64,000 nt of DNA from an uncultured Muribaculaceae bacterium (lineage in GTDB: Bacteria > Bacteroidota > Bacteroidia > Bacteroidales > Muribaculaceae), in the NCBI GenBank assembly GCA_934667475.1, contig CAKUMB010000006.1, positions 62,001 through 126,000 on the forward strand. Reading direction: 5' to 3'. Below the pieces are notes generated by a model. The model saw nothing but the letters and a program-made list of their open reading frames with translations. It had not been told where the DNA came from and made no database searches. The translations under genes and the position numbers were made by a program. Below are positions 1 through 8,450 of the stretch, piece by piece (the first letter of the stretch is position 1; each line of letters opens with the position of its first letter).

Positions 1-1
1 C

Positions 2-247
2 GACGGCTTCCGCATCTACATAGCCGGCGACACCGAAGACATACCCGAGATGAAGAATCTGCAAAACATCGATGTGGCCTTCCTGCCGTGCAACCAGCCC
101 TACACCATGACCCTCACCCAGTTTGTAAACGCGGTGAAGACCATTTCGCCCAGGGTGGTGTATCCATATCACTACAACGACACGCAGGTGAGCCGCCTGC
201 CGGCCATGCTCAAGGGCTATGATGTGCGCATCCGTCCCATGAAGTAG
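2..247 (+). CDS. Metallo-beta-lactamase-fold metal-dependent hydrolase, C-terminal fragment
   Basis: Only the last 81 codons are present; the gene runs in from before the window in frame from base 2. The fragment contains AGDTED near its start, then DVAFLPCNQPYTM and a late YPYHYND. The GDT step and the late histidine fit the metal-binding end of UlaG/UPF0173-type metallo-beta-lactamase-fold hydrolases. These proteins use two metals to hydrolyse small substrates, and the substrate cannot be read from this piece. The gene ends at a TAG followed by a strong shared terminator and converges on nqrF. The fold is fairly sure; the specific function is unknown. Confidence 0.75.
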   Translation, partial: DGFRIYIAGDTEDIPEMKNLQNIDVAFLPCNQPYTMTLTQFVNAVKTISPRVVYPYHYNDTQVSRLPAMLKGYDVRIRPMK

Positions 248-267
248 GCTTATTGCAACAACAAAAA

Positions 268-310
268 GAAATCCCGCAAGGCACATGCCTGCGGGATTTC
301 CTTTTTTTTG
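268..310. terminator. Bidirectional intrinsic terminator
   Basis: A perfect 11-bp stem (GAAATCCCGCA at 268-278 with TGCGGGATTTC at 290-300) is followed by a run of eight T on the plus strand and preceded by an A-rich run. It can therefore end both the plus-strand hydrolase and the minus-strand nqr operon. Confidence 0.9.
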
Positions 311-338
311 TCGTTGCCAATGCGCAGCGGTCGGCGCC

Positions 339-1625
339 TTATCCAAAGTTGTCGAAGTGTATCGACTCGGGGTCGACACCGAGCGAGTCGAGCATCTTCT
401 CCACGCTCTTGCTCATCATTGCAGGGCCGCACATGTAGTATTCGCAGTCCTCGGGAGCATCGTGGTTCTTAAGATAAGTGTCGTATAGCACCTGATGAAC
501 GAAGCCAGGGGTGTATTTCACACCTGCCTCGTCGGCCTTCGGGTCGGGACGGTCGAGGGCCAGGTGGAACGAGAAGTTGGGAAACTCCTTTTCAATCTCC
601 AAGAAGTCGTTGAGGTAGAACACCTCGCTCAGCGAGCGGGCTCCGTAGAAAAACGACATCTTGCGGTCGGTGGTGTGCAGTGTCTTGGTCATGTGCATGA
701 TTTGCGCGCGCAGCGGAGCCATGCCTGCGCCGCCGCCAATCCATATCATCTCCTTCTTGCTGTTGAATATGGGGTGGAAGTCGCCATAGGGGCCGCTCAT
801 CACCACTTTGTCGCCGGGCTTGAGCGTGAATATGTACGACGACGATATGCCGGGCATCACATCCTGGAATCCCACTTGCGGCTTCGGCTTGAATGGTGGC
901 GTGGCTATGCGCACGGTGAGCATGAAGCGGTCGCCCTCGGCCGGATAGTTGGCCATCGAGTAGGCGCGCACGGTGGGCTCGGTGTTTTTGCACTTTAGGG
1001 TGAACAGGCCAAACTTTTCCCAAATGGGCAGATATTCGGGGCCTATCGAGTCTTTGTCGATGTCCACATTGTAGTCCATCTCATAGGCCGGAATTCGTAT
1101 CTGCGCATACGAGCCCGGAATGAAGTCCATGTGCTCGCCCTCGGGCAGGGCCACAATCAGCTCTTTGATAAACGAGGCCACATTCTTGTTGCTCACCACG
1201 GTGCACTCATATTCTTTCACCGACAGCACCGAGTCTGGCACCTGAATCTTCAGGTCGTCTTTCACCTTCACCTGGCAGCCAAGGCGCCAGTGCGCCTGCT
1301 GCTCCTTGCGTGAGAAGTGCACCGTCTCGGTGGGCAGAATCTCACCGCCGCCTTCCAGCACCTGCACCCGGCACTGGCCGCAGCTGCCCTTGCCGCCGCA
1401 TGCGCTGCTCAGCATCACGCCGTTGTCGTGCAGCGTGCTTAGCAGCGATGCCCCTGTGCTTACTTCAAGCTGCTTCTTGCCATTGTTAATGTCGATGCTC
1501 ACCTTGCCCGTGGGCACCAGATAGTGCCTGGCCACCAGCAGCACCACCACCAGCAGCAGGGTGATGGCCAGGAATATGGCCGCGCTCGTGAGCACTGTGA
1601 GGCTCGTTATGTCTAATGTAATCAT
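339..1625 (-). CDS. nqrF: Na+-translocating NADH:quinone reductase subunit F
   Basis: NqrF is the NADH-oxidising subunit of the sodium-pumping NADH:quinone oxidoreductase; it passes electrons from NADH through FAD to a 2Fe-2S centre. The 428-residue protein shows one N-terminal membrane helix (about residues 8-33). A ferredoxin-type domain follows with the cluster cysteines C76, C82, C85 and C117. The FAD-binding RAYSMAN motif comes next, then the NADH-binding GGGAGMAPLR loop, and the protein ends with the usual MCGPAMM and HFDNFG segments. It is the last gene of nqrABCDEF, 8 bp after nqrE, and is followed by the terminator at 268-310. All expected residues are present. Confidence 0.97.
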   Translation of the reverse strand: MITLDITSLTVLTSAAIFLAITLLLVVVLLVARHYLVPTGKVSIDINNGKKQLEVSTGASLLSTLHDNGVMLSSACGGKGSCGQCRVQVLEGGGEILPTETVHFSRKEQQAHWRLGCQVKVKDDLKIQVPDSVLSVKEYECTVVSNKNVASFIKELIVALPEGEHMDFIPGSYAQIRIPAYEMDYNVDIDKDSIGPEYLPIWEKFGLFTLKCKNTEPTVRAYSMANYPAEGDRFMLTVRIATPPFKPKPQVGFQDVMPGISSSYIFTLKPGDKVVMSGPYGDFHPIFNSKKEMIWIGGGAGMAPLRAQIMHMTKTLHTTDRKMSFFYGARSLSEVFYLNDFLEIEKEFPNFSFHLALDRPDPKADEAGVKYTPGFVHQVLYDTYLKNHDAPEDCEYYMCGPAMMSKSVEKMLDSLGVDPESIHFDNFG

Positions 1626-1633
1626 TGCCTATG

Positions 1634-2248
1634 CTATAGTTTTATGCCCAGGAAACTCATGAAGGCTATTCCCATAAGGCCGGTTATTATAAATGTTATG
1701 CCAATGCCCTTGAGCGGCGCGGGCACGTTGCTGTAGGCCAGCTTCTCGCGTATGGCGGCCAGGCCCACAATGGCCAGCAGCCAGCCCAGACCCGAGCCGG
1801 CGCCATACACCGTGGCCGTCAGCGCCGACCCGAAGTCGCGCTGCTGCATAAACAGCGCACCGCCCAGAATGGCACAGTTGACCGCAATCAGCGGCAGGAA
1901 TATGCCCAGCGAATTGTATAGGGACGGCGAGAACTTTTCCACGGCCATCTCCACAAGCTGCGTCATCGACGCAATCACCGCTATAAACATTATCAGGGCC
2001 AGAAAACTCAAGTCCACGCCCTTCAGGGCGGGGCTGATCCACTGCAGCGCGCCTGCCTGCAGCACATACTTGTCGAGCAGGTAGTTGATGGGCAGTGTCA
2101 CCACCAGCATAAAGGTGACCGCCACACCAAGGCCGAGTGCCGTTTTCACGTTTTTTGAAACCGCCAAAAACGAGCACATGCCCAAGAAGTAGGCGAATAT
2201 CATGTTGTCGATGAATATCGACTTTACAAACAAATTCAGTTCTTCCAT
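1634..2248 (-). CDS. nqrE: Na+-translocating NADH:quinone reductase subunit E
   Basis: This is an integral membrane subunit of the Na+-NQR complex. Together with NqrD it holds an intramembrane iron centre on the electron path and helps form the sodium channel. The 204-residue protein is almost all hydrophobic, with about six predicted membrane helices. It shows the NqrE-type start (LFVKSIFIDNMIFAYFLGMC) and a later GSGLGWLLAIV. The cysteine in FLGMCSFLAV is in the place of the conserved NqrE iron ligand. Length matches the family (about 200). It lies between nqrD (27 bp upstream) and nqrF (8 bp downstream). Confidence 0.97.
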   Translation of the reverse strand: MEELNLFVKSIFIDNMIFAYFLGMCSFLAVSKNVKTALGLGVAVTFMLVVTLPINYLLDKYVLQAGALQWISPALKGVDLSFLALIMFIAVIASMTQLVEMAVEKFSPSLYNSLGIFLPLIAVNCAILGGALFMQQRDFGSALTATVYGAGSGLGWLLAIVGLAAIREKLAYSNVPAPLKGIGITFIITGLMGIAFMSFLGIKL

Positions 2249-2275
2249 TTTGCTTTACTCATTAATTTTTGATGG

Positions 2276-2902
2276 TTAGTTCTTCTCTTGCAGGTCTTTA
2301 TTCCGCGAGCGGTGAATCCATATGATGCAGGCCACCACTATCAGCGCCATCGGCGGCAATATCATGAGTCCGTTGTTCATGTAGCCCGCATCGTAGGCGC
2401 ACTTGGGAATCACGCTGTAGCCCAGCAGTGTGCCCGAGCCCAGCAGCTCGCGCACAAATGCCACCGCGGCCAGTATTATGGTGTAGCCCAGGCCGTTGCC
2501 CACACCGTCGAGAAACGAGGGCCACGGCTTGTTGCTTAGCGCAAAAGCCTCGAGGCGGCCCATGAGTATGCAGTTGGTGATTATCAGGCCAATGAACACC
2601 GACAGCTGCTTGCTCACGTTGTAGTCAAAGGCTATGAGGAACTGCTGCACTATTATCACCAGCGCGGCCACCACCACCAGTTGCACAATTATGCGTATGG
2701 TGGCCGGAATGGTCTTGCGCATCATCGATATTATCACGTTGCTGAACGCAAGCACCACCGTCACCGATATGCCCATCACAATGGCGGGCTCAAGCTTGGC
2801 CGTGACGGCCAGCGTTGAGCATATGCCCAGTATCTGCACCAGCACCGGGTTGTCCCTTGAGATGGGGTTGAATAAGACTTCTTTGTTTTTACTTGATGCC
2901 AT
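2276..2902 (-). CDS. nqrD: Na+-translocating NADH:quinone reductase subunit D
   Basis: This membrane subunit is homologous to NqrE and to RnfE. It has 208 residues and about six hydrophobic helices. The N-terminal segment NPVLVQILGICSTLAVT contains the cysteine expected to ligate the intramembrane iron centre with NqrE. A second family segment, TNCILMGRLEAFAL, lies mid-protein, followed by DGVGNGLGYTIIL. Length is normal for the family. The gene is third from the end of the operon, 77 bp after nqrC, which is the widest gap in the operon. No separate promoter is evident in that gap. Confidence 0.97.
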   Translation of the reverse strand: MASSKNKEVLFNPISRDNPVLVQILGICSTLAVTAKLEPAIVMGISVTVVLAFSNVIISMMRKTIPATIRIIVQLVVVAALVIIVQQFLIAFDYNVSKQLSVFIGLIITNCILMGRLEAFALSNKPWPSFLDGVGNGLGYTIILAAVAFVRELLGSGTLLGYSVIPKCAYDAGYMNNGLMILPPMALIVVACIIWIHRSRNKDLQEKN

Positions 2903-2979
2903 GTCTTTTTTCTATATCTGTATATATATGTGTCGAAGTTAAAAATAACTCTCAACACTAAACCTTAAACTTTCAACCG

Positions 2980-3702
2980 TTACTTACTCTCACTTTGCAG
3001 CTGCTTGAAGAATGCATCGTAGGCACCCATGCAGCCTTTCAGCATCGACTCCACGCCGCGGCTGGTGATGGTTCCGCCCGATATGGCGTCGACGCAGTCT
3101 TCACCGCTGGTGGGCTTCTGGCCCGCCTTCATCACGCCTATCGACTTGAATTGGCCGCCCTTATACAGCTCCTTGCCCTCAAACTGCTTTTGGAATGGCT
3201 CCCGGGCAATTTCAGCGCCAAGGCCGGGAGTCTCGCCCTCGTGCGAGAAGTAGGCGCCATACACTGTGTCGCCGTCGGCGTCAACGGCCACATAGCCCCA
3301 TATTGCGCCCCACAGGCCCGCTCCATACACGGGAATGATGTATTTCACGCTGCCATCGTCAAGCCGGCACTTAAACACCGGCAGCTGGCGCTTGTCGGCG
3401 GCGAGCTTCACGTTGGCCTTCATGTCGATGTCAAATGCGGCGTTGCGCGCGCTGTCGGTCACGTTGCCGTTGTTGTCAATCACGAAGTCGCTCACAATGT
3501 ATTTGTTGTATGTCTGCTCCACCTCATCGTCGCTCGGGGCGGTGATGTGTACTGCGCTCAATATTTGCTGGCGCTTGTCGTTGGCTATGTTGCGCTCCTG
3601 TCGTGGCCTTAGGGCCATGTACACAAATGCAAGCACTGCGCCCACCACCACCACCATTATGGCCGAGTATAATATTTGATATGTGTTACTGTTCTTGTTC
3701 AT
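2980..3702 (-). CDS. nqrC: Na+-translocating NADH:quinone reductase subunit C (covalent FMN)
   Basis: NqrC carries a covalently bound FMN on the periplasmic side and relays electrons within the sodium pump. The 240-residue protein has one N-terminal membrane helix (about residues 10-30) and a soluble domain. The flavinylation motif is DAISGGT, with Thr211 as the predicted FMN acceptor; the third small residue is Gly rather than the Ala of the common SGAT form. The GLGAEI segment is also typical. It lies 14 bp after nqrB. The flavin transferase (ApbE) needed for attachment is not encoded in this window. Confidence 0.96.
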   Translation of the reverse strand: MNKNSNTYQILYSAIMVVVVGAVLAFVYMALRPRQERNIANDKRQQILSAVHITAPSDDEVEQTYNKYIVSDFVIDNNGNVTDSARNAAFDIDMKANVKLAADKRQLPVFKCRLDDGSVKYIIPVYGAGLWGAIWGYVAVDADGDTVYGAYFSHEGETPGLGAEIAREPFQKQFEGKELYKGGQFKSIGVMKAGQKPTSGEDCVDAISGGTITSRGVESMLKGCMGAYDAFFKQLQSESK

Positions 3703-3717
3703 AATAGTAGTGATTTT

Positions 3718-4929
3718 TTATTGGTTGTTGGCTTTTGCGCGGTTCATGCGCCGCCTTATGTTCACGGCCACCACGCAGTGGTCGATGAGCGGAGCAAAGG
3801 CGTTCATCAGCAGCACTGCCATCATCGCGCCCTCGGGATAGCCGCCGTTATACACGCGTATGAGTATGGCAAACACGCCAGTCAGAAATCCGTAGATGTA
3901 TTGCCCCGTCTTGGTGCGCGCCCCGGTCACGGGGTCGGTGGCCATAAACACAGCCGCGAATGCAAATCCGCCGTAGCACAGCTGAGCCACGGGGTCGAGC
4001 AGCGAGGCGGGGTAGGTGGCACTGGGCAGCGCGTGGGCCAGGCAGCTCATGGCCAGGCCGCCCACCACCACCGAGCCCATCACCCTCCACGAGGCGATGC
4101 CGGTGATAAGCAGTATGGCTGCGCCAATGAGTATGCACAGCGTCGATGTTTCGCCCGGCGAACCGGGAATGAAGCCCAGAAAGGCGTCGAGCGTGCTTAT
4201 GGGGTCGCCCGTCACACCATGCAGGTTCAGGCTGCCGCCCACGTTGGTGGCAATCTGGCCCAGCGGTGTGGCGCCGGTGAAGGTGTCGGCCACTGTGCCG
4301 CCGCCAAATCCCAGCGCCGAGCCGGTCTTGACAAATGCGGCGTCGCCGCTCATCTTCGACGGGTAGGCGAAAAATAGGAAGGCTCGCGTCACCAGCGCCA
4401 CATTGAATATGTTCATGCCAGTGCCGCCAAACACCTCCTTGGCAAACACCACTGCAAAGGCCGTGGCCACGGCCACCATCCACAGCGGTGTGTTGATGGG
4501 CACAATCATAGGTATCAGAATGCCCGACACCAGAAAGCCCTCTTGAATCTCCTTGTGGTGAATCTGGGCCGAGATGAACTCAATGCCCAGGCCCACGGCA
4601 TAGCTCACCACTATGGTGGGCAGCATGGCCAGCAGGCCAAACACCAGCATCGTGGTCCACTTGGCATTTGGCTCGCCTATGGCGAGGAAGTGCTGCAGGC
4701 CCACATTGTACATGCCAAACACCAGCGCCGGCAGCAGAGCCACTATCACCATTATCATGGTGCGCTTCATGTCGTTGCCGTCGTGTATGCTCACACCGCT
4801 GCGCGATGTGGTGTTGGGGGTGAACAGGAATGTCTCAAAGCCATCATACACCGACTCCAGCTTCTCCAGCTTTCCGCCTGGCTGGAAGTGCGGCTTCACT
4901 TTGTTCATTATGTTTCTTAAAGCATTCAC
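3718..4929 (-). CDS. nqrB: Na+-translocating NADH:quinone reductase subunit B (covalent FMN)
   Basis: NqrB is the largest membrane subunit of Na+-NQR. It binds covalent FMN and riboflavin and is thought to form the main sodium channel and quinone site. The 403-residue protein has several hydrophobic helices, starting near residue 57. The flavinylation motif is DTFTGAT, with Thr221 as the predicted FMN acceptor. The EIQEGFLVSGILIPMI segment is typical of NqrB/RnfD. Length is close to the usual 410-415. It lies 63 bp after nqrA and 14 bp before nqrC. Confidence 0.97.
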   Translation of the reverse strand: MNALRNIMNKVKPHFQPGGKLEKLESVYDGFETFLFTPNTTSRSGVSIHDGNDMKRTMIMVIVALLPALVFGMYNVGLQHFLAIGEPNAKWTTMLVFGLLAMLPTIVVSYAVGLGIEFISAQIHHKEIQEGFLVSGILIPMIVPINTPLWMVAVATAFAVVFAKEVFGGTGMNIFNVALVTRAFLFFAYPSKMSGDAAFVKTGSALGFGGGTVADTFTGATPLGQIATNVGGSLNLHGVTGDPISTLDAFLGFIPGSPGETSTLCILIGAAILLITGIASWRVMGSVVVGGLAMSCLAHALPSATYPASLLDPVAQLCYGGFAFAAVFMATDPVTGARTKTGQYIYGFLTGVFAILIRVYNGGYPEGAMMAVLLMNAFAPLIDHCVVAVNIRRRMNRAKANNQ

Positions 4930-4992
4930 TTTTTATGTCTGTTTTTTTTGTTTGTTCTCGTTGTGTGTGTGAATTTTTCCCGGGGAGGCGCG

Positions 4993-6330
4993 TCAGCACA
5001 TCTCCTTGCGCAGGCGGTCGAGGCCGTCGCGCACTATTTGCTGCAGCTCCAGCTTCGACGTGTCGGCATACTCGGCCAGGGCGAAGTCCTCCGGAGCCAC
5101 CTCATATATGCCCAGCTGCTCCATCTTGTCGATGTCAAACGCTATGATGGCCTTTATCAGGAATTCGGCATATATGTCCATGGGCAGCATGCGGTCATAC
5201 TCGCCGCTCATCACTATGGCTCGTTTGCCGCCTTTCAGGCGTGCGTCGAGCGCCACCGGCTTGCGGTTGCCCAGCAGCCACGACGTGAAGTCGCGGTATA
5301 TGCTGAATCGCTTGGGGCTCACCGAGGCCCAGCCCATAAACTCATCGCGCTGCGCCACCTCCTCAATCACAGTGACTTGGCGGTAGGGTGCGCGCAAGTA
5401 TCCATCGATTCCCACCACGCTGCCAGTGAGCGGGTTGCCGCTGATGATGCGCTTGTTGTCGGCGGTGCCGTCGGCCAGATTGCCGCCCAGCAGCGACTTC
5501 ATGTCGCAGCCCTCGGTGGTGGCCACATATTGCGGCGTGGCCACCTCGGTGCCGGTCACGGCCACCAGGGTGGAGTAGTCTGCCTCGCCAGTGGCCACCA
5601 GCCGGCCTATCTTGGCCAGGGTCACCACATCGAGTGTCCACACCGTTTCGCCCTTGTTCACGGGGCGCACGTTGGCCGCCTGCACTCCGGCGTTGCCGGC
5701 GGGGTGGGGGCCTATGAACTCGTTGACCACTGCGGCATCGCCGGCGTCAATCTGCTCGCCGTGGCGCACGCCCAAATACACGTTGCCTCCGTCGGTGAGG
5801 CCCTTCAGTGCCTCCACGCCCTGGCGCAGCCACTTCATGTTGTCGCCGGCCACCCTGGCCAGGCTCGGGGCGAGTGGGGCACTGTCGAAGCAGGTCACAA
5901 ATATGTCGCGTGGCTTCACGGCGGGGTCGGGCACCACATCGTACGGACGCTGGCGCAGCCTTGCCCACAGTCCCGACTCAAGCAGCAGGGCCAGTGTGCC
6001 GCTGCCGGTGTCGAACTTGCGCTTCTGCCCGCTGCCGTCGGGCTCAATTACTATTGAAAGAATTTTGCGGCGGTCGCCGCGCACCACTCTGGCTATCTTT
6101 CCGCTCACAGGCGAGGTCACCTTGATGGCCTCCACCGTTTTGTCGTGAAACAGCGCGTCGCCGGCGGCCACTGTGTCGCCATCGCGCTTCTCAAGCCGTG
6201 GCACCAGTCCATGGAAGTCATCGGGAATCACGGCTACTGCCGCTCCCTTGACCGCCACTGTGGCCGCGTCGCTGCCGACGCCGCCCTGCAGCTTCAGGTC
6301 ATAGCCTTTTTTTAGCCTAATTGTTGCCAT
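4993..6330 (-). CDS. nqrA: Na+-translocating NADH:quinone reductase subunit A
   Basis: NqrA is the cytoplasmic, peripheral subunit of the sodium pump, implicated in quinone binding. The start is placed at the ATG at 6330 (protein MATIRLKKGYDLKLQGG), which gives 445 residues, the family length. The reading frame stays open for 85 further codons upstream, but those codons look non-coding and overlap the promoter. The N-terminal KKGYDLKLQG and the following DDFHGLVPRL, a barrel-sandwich-like region, are characteristic. The gene is first in nqrABCDEF. A -7 hexamer-like element lies about 43 bp upstream. Confidence 0.96.
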   Translation of the reverse strand: MATIRLKKGYDLKLQGGVGSDAATVAVKGAAVAVIPDDFHGLVPRLEKRDGDTVAAGDALFHDKTVEAIKVTSPVSGKIARVVRGDRRKILSIVIEPDGSGQKRKFDTGSGTLALLLESGLWARLRQRPYDVVPDPAVKPRDIFVTCFDSAPLAPSLARVAGDNMKWLRQGVEALKGLTDGGNVYLGVRHGEQIDAGDAAVVNEFIGPHPAGNAGVQAANVRPVNKGETVWTLDVVTLAKIGRLVATGEADYSTLVAVTGTEVATPQYVATTEGCDMKSLLGGNLADGTADNKRIISGNPLTGSVVGIDGYLRAPYRQVTVIEEVAQRDEFMGWASVSPKRFSIYRDFTSWLLGNRKPVALDARLKGGKRAIVMSGEYDRMLPMDIYAEFLIKAIIAFDIDKMEQLGIYEVAPEDFALAEYADTSKLELQQIVRDGLDRLRKEMC

Positions 6331-6372
6331 TATGTATATGATATATGTGTAATCCCTATTTATAATGTATGG

Positions 6373-6380
6373 CAAAGTTA
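6373..6380 (-). promoter_or_regulatory. Predicted nqr operon promoter, -7 element
   Basis: The minus strand reads TAACTTTG, an exact match to the Bacteroidota -7 consensus TAnnTTTG, 43 bp before the nqrA start. No clear TTTG -33 box is seen upstream; the region there is a T-rich run. Confidence 0.6.
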
Positions 6381-6527
6381 GCAAAAAAACTTGAAAAAGC
6401 GGTGCTTGAGGCACTCTATTCGGCCTGCGGGCTGCCGTGGGCTGCCATAAATGGTGGATGCGGGTGGGCGTACGGCTTTTTTGCATTGAAGAAATATCGT
6501 TTTTTAGTCGAAAAAACGTATCGCCAG

Positions 6528-6559
6528 TTTGTTTTATCGAAATAAAAGTGATACTTTTG
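6528..6559 (+). promoter_or_regulatory. Predicted exbB-exbD-exbD-tonB promoter
   Basis: TTTG at 6528-6531, a 20-bp spacer and TACTTTTG at 6552-6559 form a full match to the Bacteroidota sigma-ABfr promoter layout. Transcription would start near 6566, leaving a long untranslated leader before exbB. Confidence 0.7.
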
Positions 6560-6815
6560 CGTAGTTTTTTATGAGAAAATGCCATCGCCGTTGTGGAGTG
6601 GCCGTTTCCTTATAAGAAAACTGGCGTGTGTGCAAGCGCTAATCTGTGCTTTTCCATCGGCCCCCACACAATGCAAGGCTGTTTTGGCCGGCGGGCGGCG
6701 TCAGGAATCAACGGTCAGGATAGTAGTGGAAGCATGCGACATAAACTTGGAAAGATATAAATTTTAATAACTAATTAATTTATCAATTTTTAAAACAAAT
6801 TTTTTGATTTAAATT

Positions 6816-7676
6816 ATGGAAGCTCAAAAGCCAAACAACCAGCAGGTAAAACCTGCTGCTCCACAGACAAAGAAGGCTGACAACAAAACTGTCAGCAGCA
6901 ATGTAGGTGGCATTAAGAATGCATCAATTGTGATTCTTATCTGCTTTGTAATTGCAGTATGTTTCTTCATCTTCGTGCTGGGTGACGGTTCTCACTTCAA
7001 GGACGGCCTCAACAGCAATGGCCCTATCGACATCCTCGGTACTATCTACAAAGGTGGTGTGATTGTGCCTATCCTGCACACTCTGTTCCTCACTGTGATC
7101 GTGCTCTCTGTTGAGCGCTGGATTGCTCTGGGCAAGGCTAAAGGCAAAGGCAACACTGCCAAGTTCGTTGCCAACATCAAGGCTGCTCTCGCCAAGAACG
7201 ACCTCGCCAAGGCTGAGGATCTCTGCCGCAAGCAGCAGGGTACTGTGGGTGCTGTGGTTTTCGCCACTCTCTCTAAGTACAAAGAAATGGACAAGAACGC
7301 AGTTCTCTCTAAGGAGCAGAAACTCACTTCTATCCAGCAGCAGCTCGAGGAGGCTACCGCTCTCGAGATGCCTTCACTGCAGCAGAACCTGCCTATCTGC
7401 GCAACTCTGACTACTCTGGGTACTCTTATCGGTCTTCTCGGTACTGTGATCGGTATGATCAAGTCGTTCCAGGCTCTGTCTGCATCAGGTGCTCCTGACT
7501 CAACTGAGCTGTCTACCGGTATTTCTGAGGCACTTGTGAACACTGCATTCGGTATCTTGACTGCAGCTTGCGCCCTGATTTCTTATAACTTCTACAGCAA
7601 CAAGATCGATAACCTCACTTACGCAATCGACGAGGTTGGTTTCTCTATCGTTTCTACTTTCGCTGCAACTCACTAA
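6816..7676 (+). CDS. exbB: ExbB/TolQ/MotA-family proton channel subunit
   Basis: ExbB forms the inner-membrane proton channel scaffold that, with ExbD, energises TonB for outer-membrane import of SusC-type substrates, siderophores and vitamins. The 286-residue protein has a polar N-terminus and membrane helices at about 37-56, 82-102, 195-216 and 240-260. The large cytoplasmic loop (about 105-190) is typical of the MotA/TolQ/ExbB fold, and the TLGTLIGLLGTVIGMI segment is the family signature. The start follows an A/T-rich stretch. Codons end in T/C more than in neighbouring genes (many GCT, ACT, GGT), which suggests high expression. It heads the exbB-exbD-exbD-tonB operon. Confidence 0.93.
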   Translation: MEAQKPNNQQVKPAAPQTKKADNKTVSSNVGGIKNASIVILICFVIAVCFFIFVLGDGSHFKDGLNSNGPIDILGTIYKGGVIVPILHTLFLTVIVLSVERWIALGKAKGKGNTAKFVANIKAALAKNDLAKAEDLCRKQQGTVGAVVFATLSKYKEMDKNAVLSKEQKLTSIQQQLEEATALEMPSLQQNLPICATLTTLGTLIGLLGTVIGMIKSFQALSASGAPDSTELSTGISEALVNTAFGILTAACALISYNFYSNKIDNLTYAIDEVGFSIVSTFAATH

Positions 7677-7754
7677 TCTTAACTGTTAGTGATTCACTAA
7701 GTTAGAATTGTAGCAAAATAAATTAATCAAACAATTTATTAGAGTTTAGAAACA

Positions 7755-8444
7755 ATGGGAAAAGTCAAAATTAAAAGAAAAGACACGCGCATCGACATGA
7801 CGGCGATGAGCGACGTTACCGTTCTTTTGCTGACTTTCTTCATGTTGACATCAACATTCCTTCAGAAGGAGCCGGTGACTGTGATCACTCCTCCCTCTGT
7901 GAGCGAAGAGAAGGTGCCCGACGAGAAACTGATGTCAGTCCTCGTTGGCCAGGATGGCAAGGTGTTTATTGCACTCACCGGTACTAAGGACTCTACGCTC
8001 AAGAGCGAGAAGTTCCGCGCCGATGTGCTGAAAAACGCTGTGGGTTACTACAATCAAATGTACAAAACCCCCATCAACCTCACTCAGAAGGAACTCGATG
8101 CATTCTCTAAGATTGGCACTTTTGGTGTGCCTCTGGGCGCACTTAAAAAGTGGCTTGACCTGCCCACCGACGAGCGCGATGCTGCTCTGAAGACTGCAGG
8201 CATCCCAATCACCAGAAATGAAGATCCCGATAAGCCCAATGAATTCCAAATTTGGATCAAGTCGGTTTATGCGGCAATGGAAGATAACGGCATTGGCTCG
8301 GACATGGATAGCGGTACTGGTATCGCTATCAAGGCTGACCAGTCAACACCTTACGACAAGGTTGAAGTTGTTATGGACAACCTCCAGACAATGAAACACA
8401 ATAAGTTCAGCTTAATGACAGCTTTAAAGAAAGAGGAGGATTAA
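7755..8444 (+). CDS. exbD: ExbD/TolR-family protein, long form (first copy)
   Basis: ExbD is the periplasm-anchored partner of ExbB and carries the proton-responsive aspartate in its single membrane helix. Here the N-terminal segment is followed by MTAMSDVTVLLLTFFM, with Asp20 as the conserved channel aspartate. At 229 residues it is much longer than the classical ExbD of about 140. The extra length is a central insertion (about residues 70-180) before the C-terminal periplasmic fold that ends DKVEVVMDNLQTM. It lies 78 bp after exbB and 6 bp before a second exbD. Two different ExbD copies suggest a hetero-oligomeric channel. Confidence 0.9.
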   Translation: MGKVKIKRKDTRIDMTAMSDVTVLLLTFFMLTSTFLQKEPVTVITPPSVSEEKVPDEKLMSVLVGQDGKVFIALTGTKDSTLKSEKFRADVLKNAVGYYNQMYKTPINLTQKELDAFSKIGTFGVPLGALKKWLDLPTDERDAALKTAGIPITRNEDPDKPNEFQIWIKSVYAAMEDNGIGSDMDSGTGIAIKADQSTPYDKVEVVMDNLQTMKHNKFSLMTALKKEED

Positions 8445-8450
8445 TAGACT

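Larger units (their letters stand above)
6331..6815. other. Divergent intergenic region between nqrA and exbB
   Basis: This 485-bp spacer carries the nqr promoter near its left end (6373-6380, minus) and the exbB promoter (6528-6559, plus). The exbB transcript would have a leader of about 250 nt. Short open frames in that leader (for example 6570-6614 and 6579-6767) have no recognisable product or coding signature and are not called. Bases 6760-6815 are very AT-rich, as usual before highly translated Bacteroidota genes. Confidence 0.6.

Noticed and set aside
4948..6057. Open frame of 369 codons opposite nqrA
   Set aside because: Shadow of nqrA; composition unlike a real protein.
6331..6585. 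N-terminal extension of NqrA by 85 codons
   Set aside because: It would run through the predicted promoter; family NqrA begins at the ATG at 6330 with the expected length.
6579..6767. 62-codon open frame in the exbB leader
   Set aside because: No coding signature, no family, and it sits in an untranslated leader; not called.
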